This document shows, one piece after another, positions 43,847 through 51,927 of a DNA stretch of 64,000 nt. The position numbers were made by a program, and so were the translations under genes. The number at the start of each line of letters is the position of its first letter. Position 1 is the first letter of the stretch. The notes beneath the pieces are model-generated. The model saw only the letters and a list, made by a program, of their open reading frames with translations. It was not told the DNA's origin and did not search any database. Source of the stretch: an uncultured Verrucomicrobiales bacterium (GTDB lineage Bacteria; Verrucomicrobiota; Verrucomicrobiia; Verrucomicrobiales; Akkermansiaceae); NCBI GenBank assembly GCA_937928735.1, contig CALFVF010000027.1, positions 1-64,000 of the forward strand. Direction: 5' to 3'.

Positions 43847-44548
43847 CTAAACTCCACCCTGACCGTAGTAGGCATTCTTACCATGCTTGCGCTGGTAATG
43901 CTGGTCGAGGATGTGCTGAGGTATAGCTTCTAGAGAAGGGTCGAGACGGTAGGAGTCTAGCGCCATTCGGCAACACATCTCTAACGCTACGCTGTTATCC
44001 ACAGCTTTCGCAGCTGTTTTCCCCCAAGTGAATGGCGCATGGTGGTGCAAGAGCACAGCTGGCATTTCGATAGGGTTCAGACTTAACTCCTCAAAGCGCT
44101 CCACTATACTCACGCCTGTGGCGTGTTCGTAGTCTTCTTGTACTTCCTCTGCGGTAAGTGCGCGGGCTACGGGTACAGTACCGTAGAAGTGATCCGCATG
44201 TGTGGTGCCCAGACATGGTAGGCCTTTGCCAGCCTGAGAGAATGCTGTGGCACTCGGGCTGTGGGTGTGCACCACAGCTCCCACTCCTTCAAACTTTCGA
44301 TAAATTTCGAGGTGTGTTTTCGTGTCAGAGGATGGGCGTAGTTCACCTTCGACAACATTCCCTGCTAGATCAAGAACCACGAGGTTTTCCGAAGTCAGGT
44401 CTTCATAAGGAACGCCACTCGGCTTGATCGCAATCAGGCCTGTCTGGCGATCTATCGCACTGACATTGCCCCAGGTCAGCGCCACTAGGCCTGAGCTCAC
44501 TAGACGCTTATTGGCTTCAACCACTTCTTGCTTTAACTCTCTCGTCAT
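43847..44548 (-). CDS. araD: L-ribulose-5-phosphate 4-epimerase
   Basis: 233 aa from the ATG at 44548 (a TTG at 44563 is also in frame). It interconverts L-ribulose 5-phosphate and D-xylulose 5-phosphate. Class II aldolase-fold zinc ligands are visible in VVHTHSPSATAFSQ and GTTHADHFYG, with VLLHHHAPFTWGKTAAKAVDNSVALE towards the C-terminus. TWGNVSAIDR is a family hallmark. It is the last gene of the sugar cluster, 51 bp after araB. Confidence 0.95.
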   Translation of the reverse strand: MTRELKQEVVEANKRLVSSGLVALTWGNVSAIDRQTGLIAIKPSGVPYEDLTSENLVVLDLAGNVVEGELRPSSDTKTHLEIYRKFEGVGAVVHTHSPSATAFSQAGKGLPCLGTTHADHFYGTVPVARALTAEEVQEDYEHATGVSIVERFEELSLNPIEMPAVLLHHHAPFTWGKTAAKAVDNSVALEMCCRMALDSYRLDPSLEAIPQHILDQHYQRKHGKNAYYGQGGV

Positions 44549-44599
44549 TTTCTCAGCTCTCAATTCTATTTTCTATGCCACTCACTAGGTGCACGAAGC

Positions 44600-46279
44600 C
44601 TACACGGCCTTGCGCTGCTGATCTCTCAGATCCATGAGTTTCTTCATCACATGCTCGAGTGAACCTTCTCGGCCTGTCGCGCCAAAGGCATCGTGGAGGT
44701 CAGAGTATAAGGCTAAGAGCTGCTGATAGATCGCATGGTTCTCAGCAATTGGTTCATAGACTTTATCCGAGTAAGTCACGACTTTCTCCTGTAAATCTGT
44801 TAGCTGGCCTTCTCCTGCGGCAACTGCGGCAAAGAGCGCCGCCCCCATGGCACAAGTCTGCTCACAGTCAGAGACCTTCATGGGCTTGCCAATCACATCG
44901 GCATAGATCTGCATGAGGGTCTCATTCTTGAGAGATAGACCACCTGTATTAATCACCTCATTCACAGCGACTCCGTATTCTTCAATTCGGCGAATAATCG
45001 TATAAGCACCAAAGGCTGTCGCCTCAATGTAGGCGCGGTAGATCTCATGCGCTTGCGTGTGCAGGGTCTGGCCGAGCATGAGGCCTGAGAGTCTAACATC
45101 TGTGAGAACCGTACGGTTTCCATTGTTCCAGTCTAGTGCGAGAAGACCAGATTCTCCGGGTTTCATCTCAGCGATTTTCGCACCCATATTAGCGAACTTT
45201 TCATCTGCACTCGCGCCATAGCTCTCTGGTACGATATGGTGCACCATCCAGAGAAAGAGGTCACCGACAGCTGACTGCCCAGCTTCCACGCCGATGAGAC
45301 CTGGCACAACCGACGAATCCACCTGGCCACAGAGGCCTGGCACATCAGCGATACCTTCATCTGCCACGGTGATGTCACAAGTGGAAGTTCCTAACACCTT
45401 CACTAGTGTCCCCTTCTTCACACCGGCACCCACGGCTCCCATATGGCAATCAAAGGCTCCTACAGCAATAGCAATGCCTGCGGGTAAACCTAGCTTCTGC
45501 GCCCAAGCGCCACTGAGGCGCCCAGCTAGCTGGTCGGAAGCATGTGCTGTTTGATAGAGTCTAGCGCGTAGTGCTGCTAACTCAGGATCGAGTTTTTCAA
45601 GAAATTCCTCATCTGGTAGACCACCCCACTGCGCATTGTACATCGCCTTATGACCTGCGGCACAGATCGAGCGCTTGAGAGTGAGTGGGTTCGTGTCTCC
45701 CGCGAGTTCTGCTGTGAGCCAGTCACAGTGTTCGACAAAGGAATAGGATGCCTCATAGACGGCTGCATCAATGCGTTTGATATGGAGGATTTTTGACCAC
45801 CACCATTCCGAAGAATACGTTCCCCCACACTTCGCTAGGTACTGGGGACGCATCTCACCTGCGAGACGAGTGATTTCCTCCGCTTCTTCATACGCGGTGT
45901 GATCTTTCCACAGCCAGACTTGAGCATTGAGGTTATCCGAAAATTCTTCTTTCAGCGCAAGTGGCAAGCCAGATTCATCCACTGGTATGACGGTAGAACC
46001 CGTCGTATCGACGCCAATACCCACCACATCCGCAGGGTCAAAGTCGGCACGCTTGGCCTTCGCCTGCGCGAGGGCGGCTTTGATAATCACCTCACAGCCA
46101 TCGAGGTAGTCCTGTGGATTCTGACGCGCTACATTCGGGTCAGACGGGTCTGTGAGAATACCCAGTGTTCCCGAGGGGTAGGCGAACACTTCCGAACCTA
46201 ATTCCTCCCCTGTCGAAAGGTCGATGAGTAAGGAGCGGCAAGAATTTGTCCCGTAGTCGAGACCTATGGCGTATTTCAT
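44600..46279 (-). CDS. araB: ribulokinase
   Basis: 559 aa, the length of the AraB subfamily of FGGY kinases. It phosphorylates L-ribulose. Evidence is the N-terminal IGLDYGTNSCRSLLIDLSTGEELG, GIGVDTTGSTVIPVD, the substrate-domain stretch KDHTAYEEAEEI, KVLGTSTCDI and the C-terminal VINTGGLSLKNETLMQIYADVIGKPM. A 176-bp A/T-rich gap separates it from the hydrolase gene upstream and may hold an internal promoter. No araA isomerase lies in the cluster. Confidence 0.94.
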   Translation of the reverse strand: MKYAIGLDYGTNSCRSLLIDLSTGEELGSEVFAYPSGTLGILTDPSDPNVARQNPQDYLDGCEVIIKAALAQAKAKRADFDPADVVGIGVDTTGSTVIPVDESGLPLALKEEFSDNLNAQVWLWKDHTAYEEAEEITRLAGEMRPQYLAKCGGTYSSEWWWSKILHIKRIDAAVYEASYSFVEHCDWLTAELAGDTNPLTLKRSICAAGHKAMYNAQWGGLPDEEFLEKLDPELAALRARLYQTAHASDQLAGRLSGAWAQKLGLPAGIAIAVGAFDCHMGAVGAGVKKGTLVKVLGTSTCDITVADEGIADVPGLCGQVDSSVVPGLIGVEAGQSAVGDLFLWMVHHIVPESYGASADEKFANMGAKIAEMKPGESGLLALDWNNGNRTVLTDVRLSGLMLGQTLHTQAHEIYRAYIEATAFGAYTIIRRIEEYGVAVNEVINTGGLSLKNETLMQIYADVIGKPMKVSDCEQTCAMGAALFAAVAAGEGQLTDLQEKVVTYSDKVYEPIAENHAIYQQLLALYSDLHDAFGATGREGSLEHVMKKLMDLRDQQRKAV

Positions 46280-46455
46280 CAGTATAAATTATAAGTTATT
46301 GTAATTATTATCAAAGTATAAGAGCGAACAATTTTTTCCATCATCTTCTCTGCCAACTGGATCTATTCAGACCTATCAGGCTAATCAGACTCTGCTCACT
46401 CTATCCTTCTTTCTCTCACCCCTCTCTCAGGAGTGTATGGCTCAGCTCTAGACCA

Positions 46456-47265
46456 CTAAGCTGTGACTCCCTTCGCAAAGGTGACTATGCGCTGATTAAA
46501 GTCTTCGAGGTTTTCAAAATGGAATCCATGTCCAGCATCTGGGTAGAGGAATAATTCACTATTTGGCAGTGCCGCGTGAATTTCCTCCGCCATCCAGCGA
46601 GGCGTGAAGACATCATTCTCCCCACCTATGACAAGAGTCGGGATCTGTAGATTTGGTAGCGCTTCGATCGTATTGTGGCTCACACAGGCAGCGCACTGCC
46701 CCTCGAGTCCGTGTAGTGGCTGCGGGTTCTGATCTGCTGCTGCACTCTCACGCCCTTCTAACATACTTGCGTGGAACTCAGGATCATCCCAGCTCTTCTT
46801 ATCAAAAATCAGCAGCTGAATATACTGCATGAAGTCCTCTGGGCGGTAGTGCGCCTTCGCAAGAAGAATGTTAGAAAATACGGCTTTCGCCTGCTGATCA
46901 CAGCGCGCCCATGAGCACATGAGAGTCAAGCTCTTCACCTTCTCTGGATGGCGCAGGCCAAGCTGCTGCGCGATAATACTACCCATCGAGCAGCCCACAA
47001 CATGCACCTTCTCATAGCCCAGATGGTCGATCAGATTCGCATAATCATCTGCCATCATCGCTGAGGTGTAGTCCCCTGTCGGCTTATCACTGAGTCCTAC
47101 CCCGCGATTGTCTGGCGTGATGCACTCGAAATGCTTTTGCCATTCCTCGACATGATCATCCCATACAGCTCCGGGAGCTGTGATTCCCATAATGCAAACC
47201 ATAGGTTCGCCCTCACCACGCACTTCATAGTGCATGGTAAAATCATCTTTTTGAAAACTTGGCAT
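46456..47265 (-). CDS. alpha/beta hydrolase
   Basis: 269 aa. The nucleophile elbow is GCSMGS (GxSxG), the acid is in GGENDVFTP and the histidine in DAGHGFHFE; GEPMVCIMGITAPGAVWDD supplies the oxyanion region. The overall form is that of lactonases and esterases such as 3-oxoadipate enol-lactonase. It lies between the TIM-barrel genes and araB, so it may open a sugar lactone or remove an acyl group from a sugar substrate. That role is inference. Confidence 0.88.
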   Translation of the reverse strand: MPSFQKDDFTMHYEVRGEGEPMVCIMGITAPGAVWDDHVEEWQKHFECITPDNRGVGLSDKPTGDYTSAMMADDYANLIDHLGYEKVHVVGCSMGSIIAQQLGLRHPEKVKSLTLMCSWARCDQQAKAVFSNILLAKAHYRPEDFMQYIQLLIFDKKSWDDPEFHASMLEGRESAAADQNPQPLHGLEGQCAACVSHNTIEALPNLQIPTLVIGGENDVFTPRWMAEEIHAALPNSELFLYPDAGHGFHFENLEDFNQRIVTFAKGVTA

Positions 47266-47295
47266 AATCGTGTCGTTGTCTGGATTAAAAATAGC

Positions 47296-48114
47296 TTAAA
47301 ATGTAAGAGATGGGATCAAGGTCTCCCGTATCCACTTCCCATCATGAATCGTCACACCATCTGGATCATCCACTGCAGAGGGAGCCTCATCTTCACAGAT
47401 AATCCAGCCTTCGTAGTCCTCATCCACGAGCCACTGAGTGACACCACCTAAGTCCACTTTCCCCTGTCCCATGAGAGCGAATTCTGGCTCTCCATCCCAG
47501 TCCTTGTAGTGCACATGGTTAATGAGAGAGGCATACTCCTTCATCTTACCGAGTGGATCCATCTCGCCATTGATGATGTGTCCCACATCAGGTGTCCAGC
47601 CACAGAGTGCTGGGTCTAGTCCTTCCAGAATGACTTTGTAATCTTCCTCTGTTCGATTGGTTGAGCTCTCGGGTGAATTCGGGTGGAAGGAACACTCGAT
47701 ACCTGCATCCACGGCTCGGCGAGAGACACTATTCACATTCGCCACTAAGTTCTTTCGGCGCTCTTCGAGATTATGACGTCCAGTAGGCATCTGCACGGAG
47801 CAGAGTTTCGCCTCCGGGAAATGCTTAAGGAGCTCAATCACCTTATTGGCCTCCTCAATTTCCTCCGCTGTCTCCTCTGGGTTATCCCAGTTGAGCACGA
47901 GACTAATGCAGGCGAGTTCTACACCATGCTTATCAAGAGATTCTCTGAGCTTCCCGTGATCAAAGAGGTCGCCCATCCAGAAGTGCATCGGCTCGATACC
48001 CTGCATGCCAGCTTGTGCTGTGACGCGAATCATATGATCGAGCTTATTCTGCCAGAATGCTCCCGATTCCTTCATGAACCAAGTGTAGCACTCGTTCCCA
48101 AATTTTAATTTCAT
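47296..48114 (-). CDS. sugar isomerase/epimerase-type TIM-barrel protein 3
   Basis: 272 aa from the ATG at 48114 (MKLKFGNECYTWFM); a longer frame from 48168 overlaps the upstream gene and is rejected. It is an AP-endonuclease-2/xylose-isomerase-like barrel: GMQGIEPMHFWMGDLF, ACISLVLNWDNPEETAEE, CSFHPNSPESSTNRTEEDY, CGWTPDVGHIINGEMDPL, HVHYKDWDGEPEF and GWIICEDEAPSA. The His, Asp and Glu residues in these strands are the usual metal ligands. It is 19 bp after TIM-barrel protein 2. Confidence 0.87.
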   Translation of the reverse strand: MKLKFGNECYTWFMKESGAFWQNKLDHMIRVTAQAGMQGIEPMHFWMGDLFDHGKLRESLDKHGVELACISLVLNWDNPEETAEEIEEANKVIELLKHFPEAKLCSVQMPTGRHNLEERRKNLVANVNSVSRRAVDAGIECSFHPNSPESSTNRTEEDYKVILEGLDPALCGWTPDVGHIINGEMDPLGKMKEYASLINHVHYKDWDGEPEFALMGQGKVDLGGVTQWLVDEDYEGWIICEDEAPSAVDDPDGVTIHDGKWIRETLIPSLTF

Positions 48115-48133
48115 ACTCTGTGGTCTAATTTGG

Positions 48134-48997
48134 TTATTTCGCTGCGTGCTTTGTAGCGTATTTAGCAATCATCTCCTTGGTAAAGGTGTAGCCCTCACGG
48201 CAGATATCCATACGTGGATTGTAATCACGCCAGACATTAATCGCATTCGCAAAGTCTGTGTTATCTCTCGAAAATGCCTCAATCGTGTACCAGCCTTCAT
48301 AGCCAACCGCACTCAATGAACCAAACACTTCATCCCAAGGCGTGTGCCCTGATCCAGGTGTGCCACGGTCATTCTCACTGATATGAACATGCGTAAGCAC
48401 AGGTGCAATGGTCTCAATCGCACCCTTAAAGGATTTCTCCTCAATATTGGCGTGATGAGGGTCAAACATCCCACGCAGGCTTGGGTGATCCACCATATCG
48501 ACGAGCTTTTTGAGCTGCGCCATAGTGTTCACGAGATAGCACTCGAAGCGGTTAATCGCCTCAGGAGTGAGAGTCACGCCAGCCGTTGCTGCGTACTCAG
48601 CAGCTTCGCGCAAGACCTCGGCACTGCGTTTGTATTCTTCCTCTTGGGGCTGATTGCGTGAGAATGTGGCAAAGGCTGAGTGGAAAGGGCCGCAGATATT
48701 CTTCCCGCCCGCGTGATGCATATTATCAATCGCAGTCTTTAGGGTATCGAGAGCAGCTGCTCGTACTGCAGCATCTGGAGAAGCTGGATTATGCTCCGGC
48801 CCCACACCTAAGCAACCATTCGCCTCCATCCCAATCGAGGGCAAAAACGCACCTAATTCTTTATAGCTCTCGCTGGCTGGCTCCGCCAAAAAGATTTCTA
48901 TGCCGTCATATCCAATCTCCTTTAGCTCCTCGATCACTCCGAAGTGCTCACTCGTGGTCGGATTTGGCCACAGGTGCATGTTTAACCCTATTTTCAT
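48134..48997 (-). CDS. sugar isomerase/epimerase-type TIM-barrel protein 2
   Basis: 287 aa. The barrel begins MKIGLNMHLWPNP. Metal-site strands are VTLTPEAINRFECYLVNT, GMFDPHHANIEEKS, HVHISENDRGTPGSGHTPW and GWYTIEAFSRD, a pattern close to D-tagatose/D-psicose 3-epimerases. That family converts ketoses at C3. It lies 23 bp after protein 1 in the same operon. Confidence 0.88.
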   Translation of the reverse strand: MKIGLNMHLWPNPTTSEHFGVIEELKEIGYDGIEIFLAEPASESYKELGAFLPSIGMEANGCLGVGPEHNPASPDAAVRAAALDTLKTAIDNMHHAGGKNICGPFHSAFATFSRNQPQEEEYKRSAEVLREAAEYAATAGVTLTPEAINRFECYLVNTMAQLKKLVDMVDHPSLRGMFDPHHANIEEKSFKGAIETIAPVLTHVHISENDRGTPGSGHTPWDEVFGSLSAVGYEGWYTIEAFSRDNTDFANAINVWRDYNPRMDICREGYTFTKEMIAKYATKHAAK

Positions 48998-49020
48998 ATC
49001 GTATCTAATCTGTCCTTGAT

Positions 49021-50064
49021 TTAAATTTTTGCCAACTCGCCCTCACTATTCGCATTAAGCTTAAGCATCGTCTCAAGAATCGTGTTCCACGTACTCTGCT
49101 GCTCTAGTAGCGCATTATCAAACATGCATCCATCCCAGCAAACATGGGAGATCTCAGGACGTGGCTTCCCATCCGCGTCCAGTAGCCAGTACTTAGAGCA
49201 TTCTGCGATGTCGAGCTTACCCGCTGGATCATCCGCAGGGCAATGACGCCCTGTCTTATCGTGCGAGCCTGAGCCGTGTACGGTACCATCATTTTGAGCG
49301 ACATGGAAATCCACTGTCCATGGTCTCAATGCATCAGTCATCACCTTATAAGCTGCCCAAAATTCCTCTTCCTCGTAGCCAGGCTTCACCAGAGCATCTT
49401 GCTCGGCATTGTAACCCAATAGGTAGAGGTAAGTATGTGCGAGATCCGCCTGGAATCCCACTTGCTCAGGAAGTCCCACTTCCTCCAGGAGCTGTAGCAT
49501 CGACTTCCATGAGTGCATACCACCCCAGCAGATTTCACCTTCTGCCGCAAGCACCTCACCGTGATCGGCAGCGATCTCTGCAGCTTCGCGGAATGTTTTC
49601 GCGATTTGCTTCGTCCCCTGGAGTGGATTCTCTGCCCACGCTTCGACAGAGGTAGCTGAGTCAATTCGGATATTCCCGTACTGGCGAACACCGTGTTCAT
49701 TTAAAATCTTCGCGTAACGGCACGCCTTGCGCACAGCAGCAATGAAGGCCTTTCGCTGCTCTTGGCCACCCATGGCGCTACCACCACCTGTCGGCTCCCA
49801 AATGGGTGCTACCACAGTGCCCACACTGAGATTTTTCTCAGCAATTGTGTCTGCAAGAGCACGCACCTCATCCTCTGATGCATCGATATTGAGATGAGGG
49901 AAATACAAAAATAGATCCACACCGTCGTAGGATCGAGAACTCACCTCACTATTGGCAGTAAGCTCCAGCATTCTCTCTAGTGGAATCGGAGGCTGATCTG
50001 AGTCTTCATCCTTTCCAACAAGGCCAGGCCACATGGCATTGTGCAACTTCCAGTTCATATTCAT
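49021..50064 (-). CDS. xylose-isomerase-like TIM-barrel protein 1
   Basis: 347 aa. First gene of the sugar cluster. Barrel features are [70 protein letters not shown] and [35 protein letters not shown]; Glu, Asp and His in these strands would bind the metal. It is longer than the other two barrels and not closely similar to them. It may provide the aldose isomerase step that AraA normally performs, but this is inference. Confidence 0.85.
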   Translation of the reverse strand: MNMNWKLHNAMWPGLVGKDEDSDQPPIPLERMLELTANSEVSSRSYDGVDLFLYFPHLNIDASEDEVRALADTIAEKNLSVGTVVAPIWEPTGGGSAMGGQEQRKAFIAAVRKACRYAKILNEHGVRQYGNIRIDSATSVEAWAENPLQGTKQIAKTFREAAEIAADHGEVLAAEGEICWGGMHSWKSMLQLLEEVGLPEQVGFQADLAHTYLYLLGYNAEQDALVKPGYEEEEFWAAYKVMTDALRPWTVDFHVAQNDGTVHGSGSHDKTGRHCPADDPAGKLDIAECSKYWLLDADGKPRPEISHVCWDGCMFDNALLEQQSTWNTILETMLKLNANSEGELAKI

Positions 50065-50111
50065 AATATCTTAGTTGGACTTACCGCAATCGTCTTGAAC
50101 TACGAGTCATA

Positions 50112-50141
50112 TATTTAGAATAAAATAGTCATCCTGCTCAA
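50112..50141 (-). promoter_or_regulatory. possible promoter of the sugar cluster
   Basis: On the minus strand TTGAGC (50136-50141) and TAAATA (50112-50117) are 18 bp apart, about 50 bp before the first gene at 50064. The match to consensus is moderate and no operator was identified. Confidence 0.35.
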
Positions 50142-50233
50142 AATCACGCAAGCCATTTCGCCTGATTTTCACCACCAGCTGAAATACGTATTTTTTCCAT
50201 AAGCTAACTCTAGAAACCACCTTTGAGAGAGAG

Positions 50234-50293
50234 AATGAATTCAGATCGTTTCAGATCTAGATACCCAAGGCACCTTTTGAATGAATTCATAAG
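50234..50293. repeat. degenerate relative of the MITE centre
   Basis: The blocks TTCAGATC, TTTCAGATC, AAGGCA, TTTTGAATG and ATTCATAA occur in the same order as in 18972-19032. Terminal repeats are absent. It may be an old decayed copy; similarity is partial and could include chance. Confidence 0.4.
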
Positions 50294-50369
50294 TCATCTA
50301 GAAAGCACTACGCGCCACTGATAAAGGCAGACAATCTAAGGCCTTTGAACAAAACCCTCTAGAGACACC

Positions 50370-50597
50370 CTACACCATATCCTGCACAGTCACCGAGGTC
50401 TGCGCTCGAGACCCTAAGTACAAGGCTTGATCCACGACTCGAGTCACGGACTCATCAAAACGGTAGGCATGACAATTGGGACACACGGCCACACTAAAAC
50501 CAACAATAGAGTCACAGCCTTCACAGACTTTGTAGGAGGACGGATTGGAGGCGATTTCACGCGCCTTCATTAAACGCTCAGAAGCTTTTGCACTCAT
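50370..50597 (-). CDS. small zinc-ribbon protein
   Basis: 75 aa. Two CxxC pairs (CEGC near residues 25-28 and CPNC near 39-42) make a zinc ribbon, preceded by a basic helix (SAKASERLMKAREIA). The C-terminal part (DESVTRVVDQALYLGSRAQTSV) is probably helical. The family is not recognised; such short proteins may bind nucleic acid or a protein partner. The frame is clean with an ATG and coding-like composition, so I consider it real. Confidence 0.7.
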   Translation of the reverse strand: MSAKASERLMKAREIASNPSSYKVCEGCDSIVGFSVAVCPNCHAYRFDESVTRVVDQALYLGSRAQTSVTVQDMV

Positions 50598-50786
50598 TAT
50601 AAAACGATCAATCTACACTCTTCACTTTCTCCAAACTCAATACAATCACTCTAAAACAAAATAGACGTAACGCTATAGAAGCACCACGTCTAGTGTGAGA
50701 AGCTAGGGACTTCATTCACCCAGATACTAATTAACCCGCAATCATTGCAAAGTTATCTTCTTATCTCATTGGACCACCCTAGCCGC

Positions 50787-50816
50787 TTAGAAAAGCGCAG
50801 CTACTTAGGAAGCTGC
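50787..50816 (-). terminator. terminator overlapping the end of rpsT
   Basis: On the minus strand GCAGCT (50811-50816) and AGCTGC (50797-50802) form a 6-bp stem whose loop contains the rpsT stop codon, followed by GCTTTTCT. A rho-independent terminator built into the gene end is likely. Confidence 0.6.
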
Positions 50817-51074
50817 CGCCGCTTTCACAGCCTTGTTTGTCTTACTCTTAAGGTTCGCAGCCTTATTCTTGTGGAAGATATTTTTCTTTGTCGCCACATC
50901 AACAGCGGAAGAAAACTTAGAGAAAAATGCTTTCGCCTCCTCTAGCTCACCAGACTCAGCTTTTTGAAGAGTCTGCTTACGAAGTGTCTTCACTCTTGAT
51001 TTCAGAGCTGTATTGCGTTCTGTGCGACGCGCTGTCTGTCTGACACGCTTAAGTGCTGATGCTGAATTAGCCAT
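50805..51074 (-). CDS. rpsT: 30S ribosomal protein S20
   Basis: 89 aa, normal length. MANSASALKRVRQTARRTERN and the helical, Lys/Ala-rich body (VDVATKKNIFHKNKAANLKSKTNKAV) are typical. S20 binds 16S rRNA early in 30S assembly. It has its own promoter and terminator in view. Confidence 0.96.
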   Translation of the reverse strand: MANSASALKRVRQTARRTERNTALKSRVKTLRKQTLQKAESGELEEAKAFFSKFSSAVDVATKKNIFHKNKAANLKSKTNKAVKAAAAS

Positions 51075-51162
51075 GATGTTTAGAAAATTGAATTTACTGT
51101 GGAAATAAGATGTCTCTCAAAATATCTCCCTATAAGAAGTTTCCCCCTACTGCGGGGCGCAA

Positions 51163-51190
51163 AAACTATCCGTTTCAGGCGACTTGTCAA
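51163..51190 (-). promoter_or_regulatory. promoter of rpsT
   Basis: On the minus strand TTGACA (51185-51190) is 16 bp from TAGTTT (51163-51168), followed by the GC-rich GCGCCCCGC. The layout matches the tuf promoter (TTGACA, 16 bp, TACTTT, GC-rich discriminator), which supports both predictions. Confidence 0.6.
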
Positions 51191-51234
51191 GCTTTGCTCA
51201 AAAAATATTTCTCCCAACCCACCTCGCTCCCCAT

Positions 51235-51918
51235 TTAAAGCGCTTTGAGGTCATTTAGAACGACTTGCTTTGCCTGCTTATTGAGCTCTTCCTCTTTCTG
51301 AGCCAAGGCCTTATAGTGCGCCCTGCCTGCTGTTGTGGAGGATAATCGGCCACGTATAATGCGAACCTCAGCACCCACGCCTACTCTATCATAGAGATCA
51401 ATAATGTCTTCCGAACGCATCCGTACACAGCCATAGCTTGCCTTTTCCCCAATTCGCCTCTCCTCAGGAGTACCGTGAATATAGATGTATCTCCCAAAGG
51501 TATTCTTGTTCAAATCTTGGTGCCCACGCAGCCACAGAATCCTTGTGACAATAGGATCTCTCCCCGGGGCATTGGGCCGGATCACCTCCCCGGTTCTCTT
51601 CCTGCTTTTAAAGACAGCCCCCGCGGGAGCATTTGCGCCGATTTTTTTAGCCACACTCATCAATCCCAGAGGGGTTTTGCGACTACCTTTCGTATAGCCT
51701 TCACCAAACTTGGAAGTCGATATGGCATACTCACGCACAGGACGTCCATCTTGAGTCAGAAGCATGCTCTGATCCTTCACACTGACAAGGATCTTACTGC
51801 GCGTGTCTAGACTCGGTGTGCAGCTAGAAGCAAGAAGACCTAACAGAAACACGCAGCAACTTAACTGACTGCGCAAAAACGAGAGGCTTCTTGGGAAGTT
51901 GGGGACGTTGAGAATCAC
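51235..51918 (-). CDS. L,D-transpeptidase (YkuD) lipoprotein
   Basis: 227 aa with a GTG start, 9 bp after the glycosyltransferase stop. A signal of lipoprotein type ends at Cys33 (LLASSC). The YkuD domain is complete with IYIHGT (His149) and the catalytic SYGCVRM (Cys164). It forms 3-3 crosslinks in peptidoglycan or attaches proteins to it, in the periplasm. The GRDPIVTRILWLRG segment is usual for the ErfK/YbiS type. Coupling to a processive glycosyltransferase suggests an envelope polymer role. Confidence 0.92.
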   Translation of the reverse strand: MILNVPNFPRSLSFLRSQLSCCVFLLGLLASSCTPSLDTRSKILVSVKDQSMLLTQDGRPVREYAISTSKFGEGYTKGSRKTPLGLMSVAKKIGANAPAGAVFKSRKRTGEVIRPNAPGRDPIVTRILWLRGHQDLNKNTFGRYIYIHGTPEERRIGEKASYGCVRMRSEDIIDLYDRVGVGAEVRIIRGRLSSTTAGRAHYKALAQKEEELNKQAKQVVLNDLKAL

Positions 51919-51927
51919 CCAGCTCTT

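Larger units (their letters stand above)
50065..50369. other. intergenic region upstream of the sugar cluster
   Basis: This 305-bp stretch has no gene. It holds the possible promoter at 50112-50141 and a degenerate segment at 50234-50293 (TTCAGATC...TTTTGAATGAATTCATAA) related to the centre of the MITE-like element at 18972-19032. Confidence 0.55.
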
